64,000 nt of DNA from Rhodospirillales bacterium (GCA_026196105.1 JAPHRK010000033.1:146515-210514); one strand, 5' to 3'. Shown: positions 43,932-54,045, counted from the stretch's first letter. Notes: generated from the sequence alone by a model not told the origin. A program made the numbers and translations.

Positions 43932-46628
43932 ATGAGCATCCGCAATCTCCACCATCTTTTTGCTCCGAAGTCAGTTGCTGTTATCGGGGCATCTACCCGT
44001 CCAAAGTCTATTGGTAACCTTGTGATGCAAAACTTGCTTGAGGCTGGTTTCCAAGGTCCGATTATGCCGGTTAACCCTAAGCATCTCTCTGTTTCAGGCG
44101 TCCTTGCTTATAAAGATATCGCGGCCCTTCCTGCGATTCCTGAGCTTGCTGTTATTTGTACGCCTCCGCGTACGATCCCTGAAGTTTTAGAGCAACTTAG
44201 TGAAAAAGGGACTCGAGCTGCCATTGTTTTAACGGCTGGCCTTGGAGATGTTGAGTATGAAGAAGGTGTTTCTATTAAAGATAAGATGCTTGAGATCATC
44301 CAAAACAACAGGATGCGCATCCTTGGTCCTAACTGTTTAGGTCTGCTGGTCCCAAGCATTGGCTTAAATGCTAGTTTTGCCCACCGTCCAGCACTACCTG
44401 GTAAAATTGCTTTTGTTTCTCAGTCAGGGGCGTTGTGTACGTCAGTTCTCGATTGGGCTAGACCTCGTGGTATTGGATTTTCACACTTTATATCTATGGG
44501 TGATATGGCGGATACAGACTTTGGTGATGTGTTGGATTATTTGGGCAGTGATCCAAATACTAATGCGATTTTGCTTTATATCGAATCTATCCATGAAAAC
44601 CGAAACTTTATGTCTGCGGCTCGTGCCGCAGCGCGTAACAAACCTGTCTTGGCGATTAAATCTGGTCGACATGAAGAAGGTGCAAAAGCGGCGGCTTCTC
44701 ACACAGGTGCATTGGCCGGGGCAGATTTTGTCTATGACGCTGCTTTCCGCCGAGCGGGTATGCTCAGGGTGTATGACTTTGAAGAATTGTTTGCCGCTGT
44801 TGAAACTTTAAGCCGTGGACGTCGCCCTAACGGGGAACGTCTTGCCATTTTAACCAATGGAGGCGGTTTGGGTGTTCTTGCCGTTGATAACTTAATTGGG
44901 CTTGGTGGCAAGCTTGCGGAACTCTCCGAAGAGACCCTTACCCAGCTAAATGAAGTTTTGCCTATCACTTGGTCGAAAGGCAATCCTATCGATATTATTG
45001 GGGATGCTCCAGGTCAGCGTTATATTGATGCTTTGCGTATTTTATTTAAGGCCAAAGAAGTAGATGCGGTGCTTTGTATGCATTGTCCTGTGGCAGTTGT
45101 TTCAGCCTCTGAAGTGGCCCAAGGCATTATTGATGTTAGTAAAGAATTTCCTCGCCGGCCTTTAACGACATGCTTCGTTGGAGAAGAAGCCGTAGCTCCC
45201 GGACGTAAGCTTTTCATCAAGGCCGGCATTCCTACATTTGATACGCCTTTGAAAGCGGCTCAAGCTTTCATGCATACGGTCCACTATCGCCGAAATCAAG
45301 AGCTCCTAATGGAAACCCCGCCTTCCATGCCGGAAGATTTTAAACCTGCACGGGATACGGCGCGTTTGATCGTGGAAAATGCTTTGGCCTCTGGTCATGA
45401 GTTTATGAGTGAGCCTGAAGCAAAAGCAGTACTAGCTTCCTATGGTGTGCCAACGGTAGAAACCCATATTGCCAGAAATGCGGCAGCGGCCAGAGTAAAG
45501 GCTGAAACCATGGGCTTCCCGATTGCCTTAAAAATTATGTCCCCCCAGATCACTCACAAATCGGATGTTGGGGGCGTTGTTCTTGATCTGCAAACCCCAG
45601 AAGAAGTGGAAAAAGCCGCCCACGATATGCTGGAGCGGGTTCATAAAATCTATGGTGATTTAGATGTCTCTGGTTTTTCCGTCCAAACCATGGCACGCCG
45701 TCCAGGTGCTCATGAGCTGATTATTGGTGTCGTTACGGATCCAATTTTTGGCCCGGTGATCTTGTTTGGTGAAGGCGGAACTGCAGTTGAAGTTATTAGT
45801 GACAGGGCTGTGGCTCTCCCTCCTCTTAACATGGCTTTGGCAAAAGATTTGGTTTCACGGACACGGGTTTATAATTTGCTGAAAGGTTATCGTGATCGTC
45901 CAGCCGCTGATATTGATGCTGTCTGTTTGACACTGAACAAGGTTGCTCAGTTGATTATCGATGTGCCTGAAATTGAAGAGCTCGACATCAACCCCTTGTT
46001 CGCCGACAGCAAAGGTGTCCTGGCTTTGGATGCGCGTATCAAGGTAGCCCCCGCGACGATGAGTGGCAGTAAGCGTCTTGCCATCCGACCTTATCCGGCT
46101 GAGCAAGAATCTCCCTTTACCATGAAAGATGGGCGAGAAGTATTAATCCGTCCCATTCGTCCAGAAGATGAACCCAACCATCACATCTTTATCTCGAAGT
46201 TGACACCGGAAGATATCCGCTTCCGCTTCTTTGGCTTGGTTAAAGGCTTACCACACTCACAAATGGCCCGCCTGACCCAGATTGACTATGACCGAGACAT
46301 GGCTTTTATCGCCATTGGTCAGGATGAGAATCATGAAGATGAAACCCTTGGCGTTGTGAGAATTGTAGCGACCAAAGATAATGCCATTGCCGAGTTCTCT
46401 ATCGTTGTGCGCTCAGACCTTAAAGGGGTCGGTCTCGCCAAGGAATTGATGCGCAAAATGATCGCCTACTGTAAGAGCCGTCAAACCAAGCAACTCATTG
46501 GACAGGTATTAAGGGAAAACCACCGAATGATTCGTTTTGTTGAAGGATTAGGTTTTAAACGAACCGGTCATCCAGAACCTACTGTTGTTGAAGTAACCCT
46601 TGAGCTACAAGAGCCAGACAGCAAGTGA
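43932..46628 (+). CDS. Acyl-CoA synthetase (NDP-forming)-GNAT fusion, PatZ/Pka-type protein acyltransferase
   Basis: An 898-residue fusion. CoA-binding domain 1-140 (SVAVIGASTRPKSIGN), succinyl-CoA-ligase-like domains with VSQSGALCTSVLDWA and KAAASHTGALAGADF near 256, an ATP-grasp domain (about 480-700), and a GNAT domain from about 730 (IRPEDEPNHHIFISKLTPED, then LKGVGLAKELMRKMIAY). This is the layout of PatZ/Pka lysine acetyltransferases. The SHTGALAG histidine, phosphorylated in true ADP-forming acyl-CoA synthetases, is kept here, so the synthetase half might be active. Divergent from an HDAC-like gene; palindromes lie between. Confidence 0.93.
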   Translation: MSIRNLHHLFAPKSVAVIGASTRPKSIGNLVMQNLLEAGFQGPIMPVNPKHLSVSGVLAYKDIAALPAIPELAVICTPPRTIPEVLEQLSEKGTRAAIVLTAGLGDVEYEEGVSIKDKMLEIIQNNRMRILGPNCLGLLVPSIGLNASFAHRPALPGKIAFVSQSGALCTSVLDWARPRGIGFSHFISMGDMADTDFGDVLDYLGSDPNTNAILLYIESIHENRNFMSAARAAARNKPVLAIKSGRHEEGAKAAASHTGALAGADFVYDAAFRRAGMLRVYDFEELFAAVETLSRGRRPNGERLAILTNGGGLGVLAVDNLIGLGGKLAELSEETLTQLNEVLPITWSKGNPIDIIGDAPGQRYIDALRILFKAKEVDAVLCMHCPVAVVSASEVAQGIIDVSKEFPRRPLTTCFVGEEAVAPGRKLFIKAGIPTFDTPLKAAQAFMHTVHYRRNQELLMETPPSMPEDFKPARDTARLIVENALASGHEFMSEPEAKAVLASYGVPTVETHIARNAAAARVKAETMGFPIALKIMSPQITHKSDVGGVVLDLQTPEEVEKAAHDMLERVHKIYGDLDVSGFSVQTMARRPGAHELIIGVVTDPIFGPVILFGEGGTAVEVISDRAVALPPLNMALAKDLVSRTRVYNLLKGYRDRPAADIDAVCLTLNKVAQLIIDVPEIEELDINPLFADSKGVLALDARIKVAPATMSGSKRLAIRPYPAEQESPFTMKDGREVLIRPIRPEDEPNHHIFISKLTPEDIRFRFFGLVKGLPHSQMARLTQIDYDRDMAFIAIGQDENHEDETLGVVRIVATKDNAIAEFSIVVRSDLKGVGLAKELMRKMIAYCKSRQTKQLIGQVLRENHRMIRFVEGLGFKRTGHPEPTVVEVTLELQEPDSK

Positions 46629-46644
46629 CTAAAGGAATGTGAGT

Positions 46645-48774
46645 TTAGGTTTCATCTTTTGGTTCATGAGTAGTGTGTTGTTTTGATAAACGGCTTACAG
46701 GGATATCAAACCAAAAATCTGATCCTTTCCCCAAGTCACTGTTAAATCCAATGGTCCCATTATGAAGTTCTACTAAATGCTTAGTGATTGTTAGGCCTAC
46801 GCCAGTCCCTTCAATGGCGCTTCTTTCTGCTCCAAGACGTTGGAAAGCTCCAAAGACTTCGCCTTGTCTTTCTTTCGGGATACCAAGGCCAGTGTCTGAA
46901 ATCGTTGTTCTAATAAAACCTAATCCAGTACTTTTTGCTGTGATGGTAACTTGGCCATTGGGCTCGTTATATTTAATCGCGTTACTTAATAAATTGAGTA
47001 TGACCTGCTTGAGCTTGAAAGAGTCTGCACGTACTTGGATAAGATTAGGAGAGCGCTCGTAGAAAACTTGAATATTATTTTTTTCTGCAAGTGGTTCGAC
47101 AACAGGTAATGTTTCTTTGATAAGCGCATCAAGGTCACAAGCTTCTAAATCTAAAATTACTTTTCCGCTCTCAATTTTAGATAGATCCAAAACTTGATTG
47201 ATCAAACCCAGTAAAATATGTCCTGAGTTCAAAATGTGGTTCACAGCCTTTTGGTGAGTATCATTCAAGGGAGTGTCCGTGTCGCTGGCGATGACTTGGG
47301 AGAAACCTAAAATTGAATTTAAAGGAGTCCTTAATTCATGGCTCATTGATGAGAGAAATTCAGATTTAGCTAAGTTCGCCGCTTCGGCAATTTCTTTAGC
47401 TTTTTCCATTTGCTCATACATTTCGTGTTGCTTCGTCAAATCAATAATTACTCCAGAAAACATTGGAGTAGGTCCGCTTCTATCGGCACTGACTGAAATA
47501 TGAACAGGGAAGATTTTACCATTTTTATGGGCGGCCCAAACCTCTCTCCCCGTGTTGATTACTTTTGACTTACCTGTTTTTAAATATGTTTCTATATAGC
47601 CGTCATGTTCGGATTTTTGCGGTTCAGGCATAAGCTTAGAGACATTATTACCAATGAGCTCATCTGGGGTGAATCCGAAAATTTCCTCAATGGCTTTATT
47701 AGCATTTTGCACAATACCTTGATCGTTGATAGTTATGATGCCCGCCAGAGAATGCTCAACTAAGCTGCGGTAACGCTGCCCTTCTTCTGTAGCCCGCATT
47801 TCGGCAACAACCCTGTCTGTCACATTGATGTGCATGATTATTGCTCCAGTCTTTCCAGACCATTTTATTGAGCGCACCATCATTAAGAACCATCGTTTCT
47901 CAGTTGGACTATGGCAGGGGAAAAGATGCTCAAATCCGTTTGATTCATTTGAAATGACGCTTTTAATTTTGTCTGACAGCAACTTATCACCGTAAGTTTT
48001 CTGATCAGATAAGCAGTGGGAATAATAATTTTCCCCTACCCAGTTTTTTGGTTTACCGCCATTTCTTTGATAAAAAACATGCCACTCAGTATTCACGGTC
48101 AGGATATTGCCGTCAGGGTCGATAACTGCGATATGTGAAGGTTGTGCATCAAAAATACCTTCAGCAAATTTCTTATGGTTCTGAGCCTCAATGGTTTCTT
48201 GGCGTCGACGTTCATCTAACTCTAATACATAACCAAGAAGGAAAACTCCCGCTACATTTCCCGTAAGAAGTATGGGCCATGCCACTTGCAAAATAGCAAT
48301 GCCAGTCTCCCACGTTTGGCCAATAAAAAAGGCCGGTAAAACACAAAATGTACCAAAAATACCTATTAAAATAAGAGTAGGAATATCAGGGCGGCGATTT
48401 AGTTTTCTCAGGGCAAAATGGGCGCCAAGCCCTGCCAAACCATAAAAAATAAAACTAGCTGCACCGCCAACCGCACTCGGCCCCCCCACTTGATAACGCG
48501 CAATCGCGCCAATCACAGAGGCAACTAGCGTACTAAGCCCTCCTCCATAAATACCTACTAAAATTGCTGGGCCCCCGCGGGTGTCGAAAGTCGCCCCTTG
48601 AGGAACAACAATGGGGTTAAACATAACAACAGCAGCGACGCTGCCGAAAAGGATCCCAACAAGAATTTTTGATTGAATGGAATTGTCTGCAATAAATCGG
48701 CTAAATCGAATAAGGGAAAATCCAATCGCTAACAGAGCCAACAGCCCGATGTTATGGATCATGTCAACTGGCAT
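46645..48774 (-). CDS. 5TM-LYT sensor histidine kinase with PAS domains
   Basis: A 709-residue membrane kinase. The N-terminal 200 residues have five to six membrane helices of the 5TMR_LYT type seen in LytS, with the motif FNPIVVPQGATFDTRGGPAI and YQVGGPSAVGG. Two PAS domains follow (about 205-325, 330-445, including ALAGIITINDQGIVQNANKA), then His[22 protein letters not shown] near 476 and HATPase (NLLSNAIKYN, DTGLGIPKE, GTGVGLTITKH). It ends after the ATPase without a receiver, unlike its paralogues at 29069 and 37323. The phosphotransfer partner is unknown; the orphan receiver at 59623 is one candidate. Confidence 0.94.
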   Translation of the reverse strand: MPVDMIHNIGLLALLAIGFSLIRFSRFIADNSIQSKILVGILFGSVAAVVMFNPIVVPQGATFDTRGGPAILVGIYGGGLSTLVASVIGAIARYQVGGPSAVGGAASFIFYGLAGLGAHFALRKLNRRPDIPTLILIGIFGTFCVLPAFFIGQTWETGIAILQVAWPILLTGNVAGVFLLGYVLELDERRRQETIEAQNHKKFAEGIFDAQPSHIAVIDPDGNILTVNTEWHVFYQRNGGKPKNWVGENYYSHCLSDQKTYGDKLLSDKIKSVISNESNGFEHLFPCHSPTEKRWFLMMVRSIKWSGKTGAIIMHINVTDRVVAEMRATEEGQRYRSLVEHSLAGIITINDQGIVQNANKAIEEIFGFTPDELIGNNVSKLMPEPQKSEHDGYIETYLKTGKSKVINTGREVWAAHKNGKIFPVHISVSADRSGPTPMFSGVIIDLTKQHEMYEQMEKAKEIAEAANLAKSEFLSSMSHELRTPLNSILGFSQVIASDTDTPLNDTHQKAVNHILNSGHILLGLINQVLDLSKIESGKVILDLEACDLDALIKETLPVVEPLAEKNNIQVFYERSPNLIQVRADSFKLKQVILNLLSNAIKYNEPNGQVTITAKSTGLGFIRTTISDTGLGIPKERQGEVFGAFQRLGAERSAIEGTGVGLTITKHLVELHNGTIGFNSDLGKGSDFWFDIPVSRLSKQHTTHEPKDET

Positions 48775-48972
48775 AAATATCCCTGCTCTGATTCATATAT
48801 TCTTCTCAACAATATCTAAGGATGGCAGGTTAGGGTTTCAATATGATGCCAAATATTAGATGGTTCATTTGATTGTAGATTATAAGAACCCTTGAGTTTT
48901 ACTCCGATTGTGCAGGCGCCAACTTGCAACAAGGTCTTCCCTAAAAACATGAGAGGCTCTATAAAGCCGGAT

Positions 48973-50307
48973 ATGAGCATTTCCCAACCAAAAGTGGGCA
49001 TGGTCAGCCTTGGCTGCCCAAAGGCCCTCGTCGATTCAGAGCAAATCCTCACCCAACTTAGGGCCGAGGGTTATGATATTTCACCGTCTTATGATGGGGC
49101 CGATGTAGTGCTGGTTAATACCTGCGGGTTTATTGATAGTGCCAAGGCTGAATCGTTTGATGCCATCGGTGAAGCTATGGCGGAAAATGGAAAAGTGATT
49201 GTGACAGGCTGTATGGGGCTTGACGAACAAGCCATTCGCGAGGTTCATCCTGGCGTTTTAGCTGTTACTGGACCACAACAATATGAAAACGTGATCAAAG
49301 CTGTTCACCAAGCTGTTCCTCCTAAGCATGATCCTTATATGGACCTTGTACCTCCCGGTGGGATTAAGCTCACACCGCGCCATTATGCTTATTTAAAAAT
49401 TTCTGAGGGCTGTAATCACAACTGTTCCTTCTGCATTATTCCGTCTTTGCGGGGTAAGTTGGTTAGCCGTCCGGCCGGTGATATCTTGAAAGAAGCGGAG
49501 CAGCTCGCTATTGCCGGGGTTCAAGAACTCTTAGTGATTTCCCAAGATACTGGGGCCTATGGACAAGACCTCAAATACGCGGAAAGTGACTGGTACGGCA
49601 AGCCAGTGAAATCCCGTATGACCGAACTCTTCTCTGCTCTCGGTGATCTTGGCATTTGGATCCGTCTTCATTATGCCTACCCTTATCCCATGCTTGATGA
49701 AGTCATACCTCTGATGGCAGAAGGAAAAATTCTCCCATACATTGACGCGCCGTTCCAACATGCCAGCCCAAATGTTCTTAGGGCTATGAAACGCCCGGCT
49801 TTTGAAGCTAAAACTTTGGAGCGGATTAAATCCTGGCGTCAGGCTGTCCCCGACTTAACCGTGCGCTCTACCTTTATCGTCGGCTTCCCAGGCGAAACGG
49901 AAGAAGATTTCCAATACCTTGTTGACTGGTTGGGTGAGGCTCAATTGGACCGGGTTGGCTGCTTTAAGTATGAAGCAGTTGAAGGGGCTGATGCTAATAA
50001 AATTGAAGGCGCTGTTCCTGAGGAAGTGAAGCAGGAGCGCTGGGAGCGCTTTATGGCAGCACAACAAGAAATCAGCGCCGCTCGTCTCAAAAATAAAATC
50101 GGTAAAACTCTCAAAGTTCTGGTTGATGAAGTTGATGAAGAAGGGGCTATTGCTCGCTCCTATGCCGACTCACCTGAAATTGACGGCTGCGTTTTCATTA
50201 ATAATGAGACAGAACTTCTACCGGGCGATATGCTTGATGTGGAAGTAACCGAAGCGGATCATTATGACCTCTGGGCCAAGCCGATTAAAGACGAGGACGA
50301 CTGGTAA
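48973..50307 (+). CDS. rimO: Ribosomal protein S12 methylthiotransferase RimO
   Basis: A 444-residue radical-SAM enzyme that adds a methylthio group to the conserved Asp of ribosomal protein S12. N-terminal UPF0004 domain with three cluster cysteines in [20 protein letters not shown] and TGCMG; radical-SAM cluster CNHNCSFC near 147-154; a C-terminal TRAM domain. The order and the VSLGCPKA start distinguish RimO from MiaB. The frame is open to 48892, but RimO proteins begin 8-10 residues before VSLGCPK, so ATG 48973 was taken; ATG 48949 is possible. Neither has a strong ribosome binding site. Confidence 0.93.
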   Translation: MSISQPKVGMVSLGCPKALVDSEQILTQLRAEGYDISPSYDGADVVLVNTCGFIDSAKAESFDAIGEAMAENGKVIVTGCMGLDEQAIREVHPGVLAVTGPQQYENVIKAVHQAVPPKHDPYMDLVPPGGIKLTPRHYAYLKISEGCNHNCSFCIIPSLRGKLVSRPAGDILKEAEQLAIAGVQELLVISQDTGAYGQDLKYAESDWYGKPVKSRMTELFSALGDLGIWIRLHYAYPYPMLDEVIPLMAEGKILPYIDAPFQHASPNVLRAMKRPAFEAKTLERIKSWRQAVPDLTVRSTFIVGFPGETEEDFQYLVDWLGEAQLDRVGCFKYEAVEGADANKIEGAVPEEVKQERWERFMAAQQEISAARLKNKIGKTLKVLVDEVDEEGAIARSYADSPEIDGCVFINNETELLPGDMLDVEVTEADHYDLWAKPIKDEDDW

Positions 50308-50327
50308 GCAAGAAGCGGGGAGTAGTT

Positions 50328-51311
50328 ATGGCTGGCAAACAACAACGACCTACTTTTGTCCCAAGTCCGGAGCAAATGGCCCTTTGGCCTGAAATCTCAG
50401 GAAACAAGATTAATGGCCTTGGGGAGAAGGAGCCTCGCCGTCCCACCCCCATCTATTGGCATGCCCCTGATGAAACACCTCACGGCCCTCTCCAGCTTTG
50501 GTTTTATAAACATAATTTAGGCAATCCAAGTATTGCAGCGACGAGGGAAACCCGTCAGAAAATTATTGATGCACCCCTACCTCCTGTTGCTGAAAAACAG
50601 GAACTTCGTTCCCCTGAAGATTGGGTGAAGAAAGTTAAAGGCTTTGAGATGCAGATAGACGGCATTCACATTGGCATCACACCTATGCAGCCTGAATGGG
50701 TGTTTGAAGGAAAGACTCTTGATATTCCTTGGCTCATTATGATCGTTGTTAAGATGGATTATGAACCGATCAAAGACGCGCCGAGTGACGAGTCGTTAAA
50801 AGAGATTATTGAAAAATATGGCTATGGGCTTAAAGCTGCAAAACAGATTGCTGCATGGGTGCGAGACCATGGATGGGATGCTTATGGCCATTGTGGACCA
50901 GAAGCTGGGGCAACTCTTTTGATCCCGGCAGCGATTGAGGCTGGGCTTGGTGAGCTAGGCAAACATGGCTCTCTTATCAGCCCTCGTTATGGTGCCAGTT
51001 GCCGAATTGCTTGTGTCCAAACCAACCTACCTCTCGTCGCGGATGCGCTAGCCCCCTTTGGGGCGGATGATTATTGTTTCAATTGTAAAGCTTGTGAGCG
51101 AGCTTGCCCCCCAGACGCCTTGACCTCTGAAAAACACTGGGTACGAGGGGAGAAAAAGTGGTATGTGGATTTTGATAAATGCCTGCCCTTTTTTAATGAA
51201 AATGGTTCCTGTGGCGCCTGCTTAGCTTCTTGTCCCTGGAGCAAACCCGGCGTACCTGAAAAGCTGACAGCAAAATTGAAAAAACGTGCCATGCAGAAGT
51301 CCCGCCTATGA
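50328..51311 (+). CDS. Reductive-dehalogenase-like iron-sulfur protein (QueG/RdhA superfamily)
   Basis: A 327-residue protein without signal peptide. The C-terminal part has two 4Fe-4S motifs, CFNCKACERACPP near 250 and a second set in GSCGACLASCPWSKPG near 295-310. Before them, GKHGSLISPRYGASCRIACVQTNLPL resembles the GRNG-type cobalamin-binding region of reductive dehalogenases and of QueG. True respiratory dehalogenases are longer with a twin-arginine signal; QueG has a different tail. So it is a small cytoplasmic relative of unknown substrate. ATGA overlap with the dusC gene and the adjacency to rimO place it among RNA-modification genes, which leaves an RNA role open. Confidence 0.85.
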   Translation: MAGKQQRPTFVPSPEQMALWPEISGNKINGLGEKEPRRPTPIYWHAPDETPHGPLQLWFYKHNLGNPSIAATRETRQKIIDAPLPPVAEKQELRSPEDWVKKVKGFEMQIDGIHIGITPMQPEWVFEGKTLDIPWLIMIVVKMDYEPIKDAPSDESLKEIIEKYGYGLKAAKQIAAWVRDHGWDAYGHCGPEAGATLLIPAAIEAGLGELGKHGSLISPRYGASCRIACVQTNLPLVADALAPFGADDYCFNCKACERACPPDALTSEKHWVRGEKKWYVDFDKCLPFFNENGSCGACLASCPWSKPGVPEKLTAKLKKRAMQKSRL

Positions 51312-52264
51312 CCGTCACCCTTGCCCCTATGGAAGGGGTTGTCGATTTTTATATGCGGGAAATTTTGACCAGGATTGGTGGCTTTGATCTCTGCGTAACG
51401 GAGTTCATTCGGGTCAGCAACACGGTCTTCCCAGCTTCAACGTTTTATAAATATTGTCCCGAGCTTAAGCAGGGAGGAAAGACCTACTCGGGTGTTCCTG
51501 TACATGTCCAATTTATGGGCTGGGATGGGAATTTGATGGGGGAAAATGCTGCCGTTGTTTGTGAACTAGGGGCACCGGGTATCGACATAAATTTCGGGTG
51601 TCCTGCCAAGACGGTTAATCGGCGCAATGCTGGTGCGGCTCTTCTACAATGGCCTGAAAGGGTTCATGAGGTGGTGAAGGCGGTCCGACAAGCCGTACCT
51701 GATAATACCCCTGTGAGTGCTAAGATGCGTCTTGGCTTTGAGGATACCAGCTTAGCTCTTGAAAATGCCCAGGCTATTGAAAGTGGAGGGGCTGGGAAGT
51801 TAACGGTACATGCGCGTACGAAACTTGAAGGGTATAAACCACCTGCCCATTGGGATTGGCTCGCACGTATTAAAGAAGCTATTACGATTCCCCTTGTAGC
51901 TAATGGAGATATTTGGACCCTGGAGGATTACAAACGTTGTCGTGAAGTCAGCGGTTGTGAACATATTATGGTAGGGCGTGGAGCGATTGCTAAACCTGAC
52001 TTAGGGCGGGTGATAAAAAATTTTGAAGCACAGGAAACTTTAAGATTTATTGCCTGGCCTGAAATGTTGGACTTGTTGTTGGACTACTACCAACTAATTA
52101 AAGATACACCCCTGCCAGCAGGGGTATCAGGTCGTTTGAAACAATGGATTAAGTTGCTAAGCCGTACCTACCCAGAAGCGGAAGAGTTTTTTGTGACGGC
52201 TCGTTTGATACAGCAACCCAAAGACATTGCCATTGCTATTGAAGAGGCTAGACGTAAATTATGA
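51308..52264 (+). CDS. dusC: tRNA-dihydrouridine synthase (DusC-like)
   Basis: A 318-residue FMN enzyme reducing uridine to dihydrouridine in tRNA. MTVTLAPMEGVVDFYMREIL and DLCVTEFIRVSNTV are close to the DusC start; the catalytic Cys is in DINFGCPAKTVNRRNAGAAL near 98; FMN phosphate is held by LVANGDIW and HIMVGRGAIAKPDL. DusC modifies position 16. It overlaps the preceding Fe-S protein gene by 4 bp (ATGA) and is itself overlapped by a 48-codon ORF, so the three are probably translated in series. Confidence 0.92.
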   Translation: MTVTLAPMEGVVDFYMREILTRIGGFDLCVTEFIRVSNTVFPASTFYKYCPELKQGGKTYSGVPVHVQFMGWDGNLMGENAAVVCELGAPGIDINFGCPAKTVNRRNAGAALLQWPERVHEVVKAVRQAVPDNTPVSAKMRLGFEDTSLALENAQAIESGGAGKLTVHARTKLEGYKPPAHWDWLARIKEAITIPLVANGDIWTLEDYKRCREVSGCEHIMVGRGAIAKPDLGRVIKNFEAQETLRFIAWPEMLDLLLDYYQLIKDTPLPAGVSGRLKQWIKLLSRTYPEAEEFFVTARLIQQPKDIAIAIEEARRKL

Positions 52265-52407
52265 AGGCACAAGTAGAGCGGCTCAGTTTGCGCCCCCAAG
52301 GAAAAAAAGGGGAGATTGCCATGGCGATAATTCATAAGCTTCCTCCGTCCTTAAAACGAAAAGCAACTCACTTTTTTTGGAAGCTGGGTTGGTTAGTTCA
52401 AGGTTAG
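52261..52407 (+). CDS. Small ORF translationally coupled to dusC
   Basis: A 48-codon frame whose ATG overlaps the dusC stop as ATGA. The product (MKAQVERLSLRPQGKKGEIA, then MAIIHKLPPSLKRKATHFFW and KLGWLVQG) is strongly basic with a hydrophobic-aromatic end. There is no domain to recognise. Coupling argues for translation; codon evidence is thin because of its size. Confidence 0.4.
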   Translation: MKAQVERLSLRPQGKKGEIAMAIIHKLPPSLKRKATHFFWKLGWLVQG

Positions 52408-52496
52408 GTCTTCACTAAAACCACACGGCATTGTTACTTATGCTTTACCTAGAAAATGCTATAAGCCTTCAAGTTATAAGCGTGGAGACATAAGAA

Positions 52497-53978
52497 ATGA
52501 ATTTGGTTGATGGACATACGAGAAGAGGAACGGCTCACTATTTAACGGCTGCTGTTATCCTTGCTGTCTATGGGGTTCAGGTCTGTCCTTTCTTAGAATC
52601 TTTGACACCAACCCAGTTGGCTCTCCCGATTTTTATCACCCTTGTTGTCCAATATTTCCTGAGGATTCCGGCTCGGAGAATTTGGGTCCTAAGCGCTCCT
52701 TTGAATGAGCAGGTAGCCAGAGTCCTCAAAGTTGAACTTGGCCTGTTCCTCGCAGGTGGCCTTGCGATCCTTATTTATAATTCGGTGATCTATGACTTCC
52801 CTGTTGTCAGTGGGCTCAAGGTTGTTGTTGGTATGGCGACACTTGGTTTCTTTGCTTCAATTGACCTTTCTCTGGAATGGCAAAGAAAAATCCTTGAGAA
52901 CTTGACAGCTTCAGGTGAGCAAATGGAAGTGGATGAAAGCTATTTCCCATTGTCCGGTAAGATTGGTGTCTTCGCTGCCTCATGTGTTTTGTTTTCGACC
53001 GGTGTTATTTTTCTTTTGATCAACAAAGATTTGTACTGGCTCCTAAATGAAGGAAGTAAAGTCAGTCTCCATACCGCACAGCTTGCGATCTTAACTGAGA
53101 TTAGCTTCGTTGTGGTGCTCTTGTTGATCCAGATTGTAAATGTGATCTATGCCTATACTCGGAACCTGAGAGCTTTTTTTCATAACCAAAACAGCGTGCT
53201 TTCAACAGCAACTCATGGTGATCTCAATGCCAGTGTTCCGGTGGGGTCAAATGATGAGTTTGGCTTGATGGCGCTTCATACCAATCAAATGATCAAGGGC
53301 TTACGGGAGACAACAGAAGAAGTGCGCCGAACCCGTGATGTGGCGATTCTTTCCTTGGCGTCGTTAGCTGAAACCAGGGACAATGAAACCGGTGCCCATA
53401 TTCTCCGCACTCAGCGCTATATCAGAGCTTTAGCTTTGCGCGTTCAAGACCATCCAAAATTTAAAGATTATCTTTCTGATGAGACCATTGATTTACTTTA
53501 TAAATCTGCTCCACTTCATGACGTAGGAAAAGTCGGCATTCCTGATAATATTCTTCTTAAACCCGGAAAACTGACGGATGAAGAATTTGAAATTATGAAG
53601 ACTCACACGACCTTGGGGGCAGAGTCATTAGCTGTTGCAGAAAAAGAGTTGGGGAGTACCTCCTTTCTAAGGTACGCCAAAGAAATTGCCCTTACTCACC
53701 AAGAAAAGTGGGATGGGTCTGGTTATCCACAAAAGCTAAAAGGCGATCAAATCCCCATTTCGGGACGCTTGATGGCAATTGCGGATGTTTATGATGCCCT
53801 GATTAGCAAGCGGGTCTACAAACCAGCCTTTAGCCATGAAAAAGCTTGTGAGATTATCTTAGAAGGCCGCGATAAGCACTTTGACCCAGATCTGATAGAT
53901 GCTTTTGCTGAAATTTCTCAAGAATTCGCTGATATTGCGGAGCAATTCCGAGACATGAAGCATCAAGAAGCGGCGTAA
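52497..53978 (+). CDS. Membrane HD-GYP cyclic-di-GMP phosphodiesterase
   Basis: A 493-residue protein. The N-terminal half has about six membrane helices (among them AAVILAVYGVQV, FLAGGLAILIYNSVI and FVVVLLLIQIVNVIYAY), followed by a HAMP-like linker with TNQMIKGLRETTEEVRRTRD. The HD-GYP domain has LAETRDNETGAHILRTQRYI, the metal pair HDVGK near 340, and the GYP loop GSGYPQKLKGDQIP near 409, then MAIADVYDALISKRVYKPA. All active-site residues are present, so hydrolysis of c-di-GMP is likely. It stands alone, with its own promoter region upstream. Confidence 0.93.
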   Translation: MNLVDGHTRRGTAHYLTAAVILAVYGVQVCPFLESLTPTQLALPIFITLVVQYFLRIPARRIWVLSAPLNEQVARVLKVELGLFLAGGLAILIYNSVIYDFPVVSGLKVVVGMATLGFFASIDLSLEWQRKILENLTASGEQMEVDESYFPLSGKIGVFAASCVLFSTGVIFLLINKDLYWLLNEGSKVSLHTAQLAILTEISFVVVLLLIQIVNVIYAYTRNLRAFFHNQNSVLSTATHGDLNASVPVGSNDEFGLMALHTNQMIKGLRETTEEVRRTRDVAILSLASLAETRDNETGAHILRTQRYIRALALRVQDHPKFKDYLSDETIDLLYKSAPLHDVGKVGIPDNILLKPGKLTDEEFEIMKTHTTLGAESLAVAEKELGSTSFLRYAKEIALTHQEKWDGSGYPQKLKGDQIPISGRLMAIADVYDALISKRVYKPAFSHEKACEIILEGRDKHFDPDLIDAFAEISQEFADIAEQFRDMKHQEAA

Positions 53979-54045
53979 TATCTTTTCACCTAGTTCACGA
54001 TTTGTGATATATTGGGATTGTTAGGATATTTAGACGGGTTGAATA

